Of a DNA stretch of 64,000 nt, positions 58,099 to 64,000 are shown in pieces. Positions within the stretch are counted from its first letter, which is position 1. Each line of letters opens with the position of its first letter. The stretch is taken from positions 248,001 through 312,000 of the IMG/VR virus record IMGVR_UViG_3300033145_003233; one strand, 5' to 3'. Source of the DNA: a virus. Under the pieces are notes generated by a model, which saw only the letters and a program-made list of their open reading frames with translations, had not been told where the DNA came from and searched no databases. The position numbers and the translations under genes are program-made.

Positions 58099-60093
58099 TT
58101 ATTTTTTCTTCCACTTTTTAAACTTTTTCTTTTTAAATACTATCTCTTCTCCCGTATCTTTGTCATAAAAGCCCCTGCAATCATCTTTTCTCCAGTTTCG
58201 ACAGCCAAGATACTCCCAATTTTTTTTACTTTTCTTTTTAATCAGCGGCTCATCACAGTTAGGGCAAACAAAATTACTTTCTTCTATTTCTATTTTTGGT
58301 TTTTCTTTTGGTTCGCCATCTTTAGAAATATCACATTTATAATCACATTTGATAGTTTTATTGGATCTATTGCTACAACTCAAAAACTCTCCCCATTTAC
58401 TATATTTTTTTAAGAGATTTGCTCCGCACTGAGGACATTTAAAATCAGTTTTACTATTCTCTTCTTTTTTCTCTTTCGATCTTTTAATATCTTCTTTTAA
58501 TCTATCCCAAAATTCTTGTAAAACATCTACCTTACAACAATCTCCCCTAGAGATACAATCAAGCTGGGTTTCTAAATTAGATGTGAATCCAAGGTCAACA
58601 AAGCAAAAATTTGCTCCCACCAAGAAATCGGAAACCCTAATCCCCATCTCTGTAGTATAGATTATATTTTTCTTCTTTTCGATGTAACCTCTTTTAAACA
58701 AAGTAGTTGGAATAGAAGCATATGTACTAGGGCGACCAATACCCCTCTTTTCAAGTTCTTTTGTAAGAGATGATTCACTATATCTTGGAGATGGAGAAGT
58801 GAATTTCTGCTCAGTTTTTACATTTATCAGTTTTAATTCTTCCCCAACGACAAATTCGGGCAAGACAGAAGTAGAAAAAGACCCATAATTCCATACTTTT
58901 TTCCATCCATCAAAAATCACTTTACTTCCATTTGCCCCGAAAATGTACTTCTCACACTCAAATTCTGCCGTTCCAACGAACTGAATTAGATTTGCCATCT
59001 GAGAGGCTACAGTCCGTTTCCAGACGATTTTATATAATTTGGCATTATCACCCCCAGATACGCTTTCTTCGGCTATATCGGTCACTCTGATGGCTTCATG
59101 AGCCTCCTGAGCAGTAGACTTATTGGCAAATACATTCTTCTTACTTGAAAGATATTTATCTCCATATTTAGTTGGAATTAGACATCTCATAGCTTGAACA
59201 AAATCAGGGACAATATATGTCGAATCGCTTCTTATATATGTGATAGATCCCTGCTCATAAAGAGATTGAGCCACCTGTGCTGTCTTCTTAGATCCCCATC
59301 CAAGAATAGAAGAAGCTGACTGATATAATGTCGAAGTAGTAAATGGAGGATAAGCTCTTGTAGATTTTTCTTTTGTCTCATATTTTGAAACTATCCATTT
59401 TTCCTTCTTCAACACATCAACAATGTCATTAGCTTGCTTTTCTGTTTTTATTTCTAATGGCTTAGGAACCTTAATATTAGCTATTACTCTTTCCCCATTG
59501 TTCCTTTCTAATTCTACTTCAATTGGCCAATATTCTTGTGGAACAAAATCCCTTATCTCTTTTTCTCTCTCTGCAAGAATTCTTAATGCCGCGCTTTGAA
59601 CTCTTCCAGCAGATGGACCACCAGTAGCTTGTTTTGTGGGGAAAGATGCCTTATACCCACACAACCTATCAAGTATTCTTCTACACTCATAGCTAGCAAC
59701 CATATCCATATCTAAATCACCAGCATTTTTAATTGCCTCTTGAACAGCACTTTTTGTAATAGAACCAGTCACTGCTCTTTTAATAGTTGTACCTTTAGGA
59801 ATATAACGAGAGATATGCCATGCAATTGCTTCTCCCTCTCTATCAAGATCAGACATAAGATATACTATCTCTGCCTTCTTAGCCTTATCTTTAATCTTTT
59901 TAATAGTATCTTGTTTATCAGAATTGATAGCATAAGTTGGTTTGAAATCATTTTTCAAATCAACGCTTAATTTCTTTTTAGGAAGATCTGCAACATGTCC
60001 CATAGACGCAATTACATCGTAATCTTTACCAAGATATTTCTTAATGTAACCAGTCTTTTTAGGAGACTCAACTATTACTAAGTATTTGGACAT
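58099..60093 (-). CDS. topA: DNA topoisomerase I (type IA)
   Basis: This 664-residue protein has a TOPRIM start (YLVIVESPKKTGYIKKYLG) with metal motif SDLDREGEAI (81-90). The catalytic Tyr286 is in GSITYIRSDSTY and a GIGRPSTYASI block follows. The C-terminal part has zinc ribbons (CPQCGANLLKKYS, CPNCDEPLIKK, about 553-640). It relaxes negative supercoils ahead of or behind replication. Type IA topoisomerases are rare in phages outside very large genomes. It overlaps the upstream gene by 26 bases. Confidence 0.94.
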   Translation of the reverse strand: MSKYLVIVESPKKTGYIKKYLGKDYDVIASMGHVADLPKKKLSVDLKNDFKPTYAINSDKQDTIKKIKDKAKKAEIVYLMSDLDREGEAIAWHISRYIPKGTTIKRAVTGSITKSAVQEAIKNAGDLDMDMVASYECRRILDRLCGYKASFPTKQATGGPSAGRVQSAALRILAEREKEIRDFVPQEYWPIEVELERNNGERVIANIKVPKPLEIKTEKQANDIVDVLKKEKWIVSKYETKEKSTRAYPPFTTSTLYQSASSILGWGSKKTAQVAQSLYEQGSITYIRSDSTYIVPDFVQAMRCLIPTKYGDKYLSSKKNVFANKSTAQEAHEAIRVTDIAEESVSGGDNAKLYKIVWKRTVASQMANLIQFVGTAEFECEKYIFGANGSKVIFDGWKKVWNYGSFSTSVLPEFVVGEELKLINVKTEQKFTSPSPRYSESSLTKELEKRGIGRPSTYASIPTTLFKRGYIEKKKNIIYTTEMGIRVSDFLVGANFCFVDLGFTSNLETQLDCISRGDCCKVDVLQEFWDRLKEDIKRSKEKKEENSKTDFKCPQCGANLLKKYSKWGEFLSCSNRSNKTIKCDYKCDISKDGEPKEKPKIEIEESNFVCPNCDEPLIKKKSKKNWEYLGCRNWRKDDCRGFYDKDTGEEIVFKKKKFKKWKKK

Positions 60094-61600
60094 GCGTTTT
60101 TTCTTTTAATCCTTCAGAAAATTCTTTTCTAATTTTTTTAGAAAGCTTATTACCTAATCCCATCTCTTCTTCCTTATCGACAATAAATTTCAAGATATTG
60201 TCACATATATCCTGTATTTCTTGTCTCTCATACCAACCCTTTTCTAGTCCCAGTTTTATTTCCTCTGATTCAGATAAAGAATTAGTTTCAAGATGATCTG
60301 GAAGATATAAAAAAAATAACATTTCTTTATTATGTAAAGGGAACTCGGGGCAATAACTCGATATAGTTTGTTCATGAACAAAATGATGGCAATGTAATTC
60401 TGGCCCTCTTTTATAACAAGTGGGAAATTTTATTCTATATAAATAATCACTATATCCTTTTATTGTAGCTATCTCTATAGTTTCACGACCACCATAATCT
60501 ATAGCCCATTCAAGATCGTTTTTAAATAAATCCTCAAATACCTTTATTAAAGCATATAATTCAAAATCCCTATAATCAATGTGAGAATAACAATGTTTTT
60601 TATTCATCACTTTATAATTTCTCAAAATTGCCGTTTCTCTCTTTATCTTTTTGGTTATTTCCTTTTTAACCTCATCAAAATTAGATGGTATAGAAGTAAA
60701 TGCTAAGTAAGGATCTTCTATATTAATACCTTCAAACATATTTCTATTTACAATAATATTTTTGTAGCCAGAATAATTAACAGATTTATGAACAGGTCTT
60801 TCTGCACAACCATATATATAATCAGACATATGAAATGATTCTATATGAGAAATATTTATATTATGTTCTCTTAAGGCTTTCTTTAAAGAAGACGGGGATT
60901 TAAAAGAATGTGACTCTATATTCAAACATAATTTTGTATTGATAGGAGCATTATGATATCCCTTTTGTCTAAAAAACTCTTCAAAATCATCCTCCTCAAT
61001 TTCTTCAAACTTCTCTATGAAATACTCTCTCCACTTTTTCTCCGCAAAATCATATGCTTGCCTATTAACAGAATCTTCTTCAGCATATTTATCTGGTCTA
61101 AGATATAACATTTTCTTATTTTTATATTCTTCTGTCCACAGAGAAAAATCCACAAATCCCACTTTTTTCATGATAGAAAGAATATTCCATGAATAATATC
61201 TTGAATCCTTAGTATAATTAGGAGAAATTCTAAAATATTTAGAAGCCCATCCTGTGAAAATATAAGAACTTTTCGAGAAGATGACTCTGCCAGAAGAATG
61301 ATTATCAACTAATTTCTTTTTTGTGGTAGGCCTCTGGTCCATCTCCCACAAGCCAGATAAAGTAGTCCCCCCGATATTATATGCCCATTGATATCTGCGA
61401 TAACTTAACCCTCCTATATTAATAACTTGATGAACATAGTCCATTACAGAAAAAATATGTTCTTCTAAACCAAAAACATAGTTACGATTTCTATAGTTAC
61501 GATCTTTAAAGTTCTCTATAAATATTATAGAAAATAATCTCTTATTAGGACATCGGGCTGGAAGATATATATCAGGAAGCTTACTTTTATATTCCATCAA
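60068..61600 (-). CDS. Large protein of unknown function
   Basis: These 510 residues have no recognised family. They are rich in Tyr, Lys, Ser and acidic residues, with CHHFVHEQTISSYCPEF and RPTTKKKLVDNHSSGR among notable segments. There is no signal peptide or clear membrane helix. It is in the same operon as topA (26-base overlap), hinting at replication or DNA handling. A hairpin precedes its start. Confidence 0.55.
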   Translation of the reverse strand: MMEYKSKLPDIYLPARCPNKRLFSIIFIENFKDRNYRNRNYVFGLEEHIFSVMDYVHQVINIGGLSYRRYQWAYNIGGTTLSGLWEMDQRPTTKKKLVDNHSSGRVIFSKSSYIFTGWASKYFRISPNYTKDSRYYSWNILSIMKKVGFVDFSLWTEEYKNKKMLYLRPDKYAEEDSVNRQAYDFAEKKWREYFIEKFEEIEEDDFEEFFRQKGYHNAPINTKLCLNIESHSFKSPSSLKKALREHNINISHIESFHMSDYIYGCAERPVHKSVNYSGYKNIIVNRNMFEGINIEDPYLAFTSIPSNFDEVKKEITKKIKRETAILRNYKVMNKKHCYSHIDYRDFELYALIKVFEDLFKNDLEWAIDYGGRETIEIATIKGYSDYLYRIKFPTCYKRGPELHCHHFVHEQTISSYCPEFPLHNKEMLFFLYLPDHLETNSLSESEEIKLGLEKGWYERQEIQDICDNILKFIVDKEEEMGLGNKLSKKIRKEFSEGLKEKTHVQILSNS

Positions 61601-61621
61601 AATAATCCCTCTTTCATCGAA

Positions 61622-61660
61622 AATGGCACGAGCACATCACAAAAACATGCCCGTGCCATT
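61622..61660 (-). terminator. Hairpin terminator before large unknown gene
   Basis: The minus strand has AATGGCACG, an 8-base inner stem with T-rich loop, CGTGCCATT then TTC. The outer 9-bp stem is perfect. It lies between the DUF3892-like gene and the 510-residue gene. Confidence 0.6.
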
Positions 61661-61681
61661 GCCTGAGTGGTTTATAGGCTC

Positions 61682-61891
61682 TTATACAACAATCTCAGGT
61701 AAATCATAGAGTCTGGTAGCTCCTGGAGCAGATTGGATATATCCACCATACTCTCCTCGGCAAGCTACGACACCATCAATTCTACCCTTCCTCGCAAGAT
61801 CATATGCTCGTTTGCGAGAAATCCATTTGCCTCCTACTTTCCACTGAACAGTATGTCTCTTAACATCTGTTCCTCTTTTTTGTACCTTCAT
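61682..61891 (-). CDS. DUF3892-like small protein
   Basis: The 69 residues match the DUF3892 pattern: WISRKRAYDLARKGRIDGV, CRGEYGGYIQSAPG, ending with a short hydrophobic LYDLPEIVV. Function of the family is unknown. Driven by P12. Confidence 0.6.
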   Translation of the reverse strand: MKVQKRGTDVKRHTVQWKVGGKWISRKRAYDLARKGRIDGVVACRGEYGGYIQSAPGATRLYDLPEIVV

Positions 61892-61941
61892 AATTATTCT
61901 CCTGTTAAATACAAAATACGTCTTTTAGACATCAAAGCTAT

Positions 61942-61970
61942 ATTCTAACCTATTAGCTTTCACTTTCCAA
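61942..61970 (-). promoter_or_regulatory. Phage-type promoter P12
   Basis: TTGGAA (61970-61965) is fused to AGTGAAAG and TAGAAT lies at 61947-61942, spacer 17. It opens the DUF3892-like gene. Confidence 0.65.
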
Positions 61971-61986
61971 ATGTTTTTTAGGAATG

Positions 61987-62445
61987 TCAAGACTCCGAGG
62001 GGCAAATCATCACGTTTCGCGAAGGTGTTTCTTCTACTACTTCTTCTTCTTCTTTCTCCCATCCCCGTATCCCCGCCTTACCTGAAGCAACGCCCGCTAT
62101 GATACACCACGCATTTCTCTCCCTATGTGAACCCTTTATCCATTCTTTATCAGAAGCATTGCTTGTCAAACAAGGATCTCCTTTGACATTATATTTAGCG
62201 GTAAAAATGCCATTAATTCTCAACCTTTCGAATGCATGACGAAGAGAATCATTCTGACCTGGTATATCTAAATGTTTTGATAGAGAAAATAAATTAGCTT
62301 GCACTCCCTCTATAACAGATATGACACAAGCTATGCCAAGACACCCCTCCCAATCTGAATCTGATAATTGAGCGTACTCCTCAATTCCACAAATAGTTTT
62401 TAAAAGAGGCTCGTACCTTTTTAGTCCATTGAAATTTCTACTCAT
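61987..62445 (-). CDS. Hypothetical protein
   Basis: I placed the start at 62445 (MSRNFNGL) because GGGGGA lies just before it; the frame opens 4 codons earlier. The 152 residues contain CLGIACVISVIEGVQ and a basic C-terminal EKEEEEVVEETPSRN. No family was recognised. Confidence 0.45.
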   Translation of the reverse strand: MSRNFNGLKRYEPLLKTICGIEEYAQLSDSDWEGCLGIACVISVIEGVQANLFSLSKHLDIPGQNDSLRHAFERLRINGIFTAKYNVKGDPCLTSNASDKEWIKGSHRERNAWCIIAGVASGKAGIRGWEKEEEEVVEETPSRNVMICPSES

Positions 62446-62484
62446 TCTTTCCCCCATGGAAATTTAAATTTTACTATCGTTGAT

Positions 62485-63393
62485 CTAATCTATGGCAAGG
62501 TCTACTGGCAACATCGATAGAAACTTTTCATCCCTATTGATTACCCCCGCAACCGCCTCCATATAGAGCTTCCAAACTTTCTTCACATCTGGTTTATCGC
62601 GAAGAACAGATTTAGGACGCATCTCTTCTGCTTTTTTAACTACTTCATCATGAAGCACTTCAAGTTCTTCCTTAGTATATTTTCCAGCTCTAATATCCAA
62701 AAGTTCTTGAGCATTAGGCCTTGGAAAAGTCATCGTTCCAGTTTCCATTAATTCTGTAAGTTGTTGAACAAGACGAATAGAGTGAGCAGCACTTTTACGA
62801 CAGAAACCGTATTTTTCAATATCTGCTTTTCTCTTAGCTCCAAGTCCGGTCATAGAGGAGATACATTTCTTTTCATCTACAGAATTAAGAATGTCAATAA
62901 TTTGATCTATCTTTTCTTTCTTGAGCTGCCAATGACTACGAACATCATTAATAACTTCTTTTTTACTTTTATTAAATCTAGTAGAAACCAGTTTAACAGC
63001 CATAGCCTTACGCCATTCACCTGTACTATATCCCATAATCCTACCATAGATAGCATTACTGATGATATGTTCCTTTAACTCCATAATAACTTTTCCCAGA
63101 GGAGTCACAATCTTAATATGTTCAGTAGGCGCAAAAAATAATTCTGAGCATTGAGGATCTCCCTTAAGAACAAGCCTAATAAAAGCTAAAATGCTATAAA
63201 TCTTGGTGTCCCCTTCCATTTCTTGACTATCAAATTTCTTTACCCCAATAAGATAAGGAAAGGGAGGAGCTACAAACCCTCTTAGATCGTAATCTGACGT
63301 AGGAGTGGCCATGCCATAAAGATAGCTGCCAGACTCACAAAGGAAATCTGGGTTAGCTAAAGCAATTTGTAGTAATTCTTCGTCTTTTTTCAT
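62485..63393 (-). CDS. Predicted nucleotidyltransferase (DNA polymerase beta superfamily)
   Basis: The 302 residues have YLYGMATPTSDYDLRGF (about 23-39), the G-(S/T)x...DxD core of nucleotidyltransferases, and a later helical region with EVINDVRSHWQLKKEKIDQ. Relatives are phage and bacterial predicted nucleotidyltransferases (RlaP-like) of unknown substrate. They may add nucleotides to RNA or protein. Confidence 0.7.
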   Translation of the reverse strand: MKKDEELLQIALANPDFLCESGSYLYGMATPTSDYDLRGFVAPPFPYLIGVKKFDSQEMEGDTKIYSILAFIRLVLKGDPQCSELFFAPTEHIKIVTPLGKVIMELKEHIISNAIYGRIMGYSTGEWRKAMAVKLVSTRFNKSKKEVINDVRSHWQLKKEKIDQIIDILNSVDEKKCISSMTGLGAKRKADIEKYGFCRKSAAHSIRLVQQLTELMETGTMTFPRPNAQELLDIRAGKYTKEELEVLHDEVVKKAEEMRPKSVLRDKPDVKKVWKLYMEAVAGVINRDEKFLSMLPVDLAID

Positions 63394-63409
63394 TTTCTCT
63401 ATTTTCTTT

Positions 63410-63437
63410 AGGATACACTAAAATCTTTCACTTTCAA
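63410..63437 (-). promoter_or_regulatory. Phage-type promoter P13
   Basis: TTGAAA (63437-63432) is fused to GTGAAAG and a weak TATCCT -10 lies at 63415-63410, spacer 16. It precedes the nucleotidyltransferase gene. Confidence 0.55.
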
Positions 63438-63482
63438 CTACTTTTTAAAAAAAACATTTGTCTGGAAATTTAGATTATTATC

Positions 63483-63944
63483 TTATCCAAATATCTGACC
63501 TATTTCAGGTATCTCATCATCCATGATTTCCAGGATTAAAGTCCCCTCTTCTTCTTCATAAGTATTTTCACCTGGATAAACCGTGAAAACTACTTGCGTC
63601 TTCATCTCTATCTTATTGTACTTCAATTCTACATCTCTAATAGTATTCTCTATAGTAGGAGCATCAGTTACAGCAGACGCAAAAGTAAGTTTCTTTTTAG
63701 TCATCTGAACTTTATTTATTATAGAATAAATATCTGCCATAAATATCTTATTCCTTCTTTTCCTCTTTTTCTTCTTTGTTCTTTTCTTTCTAACATTTTT
63801 TACAACCTTCTTCTTACGTCTTGTAACAGCCTTTTTCTTAGTTTTTCTTTTTACAACTTTCTTCTTTTTCTGTTTCTTTAATTTTACACTCTTTTTTTTC
63901 ACTTTGATAGTTCTTTTTTTTATTTTTTTCTTAGTTTTTTTCAC
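63483..63944 (-). CDS. Protein with poly-Lys/Arg N-terminus
   Basis: The 153-residue frame starts with GTG at 63944, preceded by GGGGGAG, and overlaps the stop of the upstream gene. Residues 1-70 are almost entirely Lys, Arg and Thr (KKTKKKIKKRTIKVKKKSVK), histone-H1-like and likely DNA- or RNA-binding. After an internal ATG at 63739 (MADIYSIINKV) a short acidic-to-mixed domain follows. Either start may be used. Function unknown. Confidence 0.55.
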   Translation of the reverse strand: MKKTKKKIKKRTIKVKKKSVKLKKQKKKKVVKRKTKKKAVTRRKKKVVKNVRKKRTKKKKRKRRNKIFMADIYSIINKVQMTKKKLTFASAVTDAPTIENTIRDVELKYNKIEMKTQVVFTVYPGENTYEEEEGTLILEIMDDEIPEIGQIFG

Positions 63945-64000
63945 TCATACTCCCCCAGTCCTTCGCAGTTATCAGCCCTAGCAGACATTTTTTCAGCAAT
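63941..64000 (-). CDS. C-terminal fragment of a gene beyond the window
   Basis: The last 19 codons (ending CEGLGEYE) of a minus-strand gene that enters from beyond base 64000 overlap the start of the Lys-rich gene (ATGAGTGA). Too short to assign. Confidence 0.4.
   Translation of the reverse strand: MAEKMSARADNCEGLGEYE

Overview
The window looks like part of a very large (jumbo/huge-class) bacteriophage genome, or less likely a phage-like plasmid. It is AT-rich and densely packed. Almost every gene is on the minus strand, many joined by ATGA overlaps. It carries a phage-style replication and nucleotide kit: beta clamp, clamp-loader subunits DnaX and delta, SSB, topoisomerase I, a RuvC-like resolvase, ThyX, a dCMP deaminase, a dNMP kinase, an N-deoxyribosyltransferase-like protein, Nudix and HAD enzymes. 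Three sigma-70-like factors, two DNA methyltransferases, four scattered homing-type nucleases and many small proteins without recognisable relatives complete the picture. No capsid, portal, terminase large subunit or DNA polymerase was recognised, so the phage assignment is an inference. The only host hint is a secreted protein at the left edge with a dockerin-like calcium repeat of a style I associate with Planctomycetota (Phycisphaerae-like) bacteria. This hint is weak.

Layout, left to right. 1-5.5 kb is an envelope-directed block: a secreted Ig-like/dockerin/phosphoesterase protein, a lone GspF N-terminal-type domain, a GluR0-type ligand-gated K+ channel (TVGYGD filter), a PspA/IM30 homologue, its DUF2170 partner, an acidic protein and a Gly/Ser/Arg-rich membrane protein. 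5.5-9.7 kb holds an FmdB-type zinc ribbon with an apparent ATT start, a LAGLIDADG endonuclease, a Nudix hydrolase, a four-HTH regulator and two sigma factors. 10.5-13.5 kb holds small genes, lipoproteins, a papain-like protease and a one-piece tmRNA gene with its own promoter. 13.8-27.3 kb is nucleotide metabolism and DNA modification: dCMP deaminase, a putative restriction nuclease beside a DNA methyltransferase, P-loop kinase, HD and HAD enzymes, SSB, thioredoxin, MT-A70 and ThyX. 27.4-33.9 kb holds two stand-alone response regulators on the plus strand, two unknown larger genes, two glycosyltransferase-like paralogues and a PAS histidine kinase. 33.9-38.9 kb is a paralogous block of Cys-rich surface or fibre-like proteins, one with a serine repeat tract. 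38.9-64 kb holds two peptidase-like genes, a large CCA-adding-like enzyme, RuvC, delta, clamp, a third sigma factor, DnaX, dNMP kinase, small genes, an AbiTii-like gene, topoisomerase I and a nucleotidyltransferase.

A striking unifying feature is a shared promoter. At least 13 sites, nearly all intergenic, carry a -35 box TTGAAA fused to (A)GTGAAA, 16-17 bases before a TATAAT-like -10. Two or three of them place the start codon at or within a few bases of the predicted transcription start, suggesting leaderless mRNAs. Some operons end or are separated by hairpins. At least one homing endonuclease has its ribosome binding site buried in a hairpin that contains an internal -10 box, an arrangement like that known for T4 homing endonucleases.

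Plausible collaboration, by inference: the clamp, clamp loader, SSB, topoisomerase and nucleotide enzymes support phage replication. The sigma factors and multi-HTH regulator program transcription from the shared promoter. tmRNA plus the CCA-adding-like enzyme support ribosome rescue; the tmRNA gene does not encode its own CCA end. The ion channel plus PspA module may manage membrane potential and integrity during infection.
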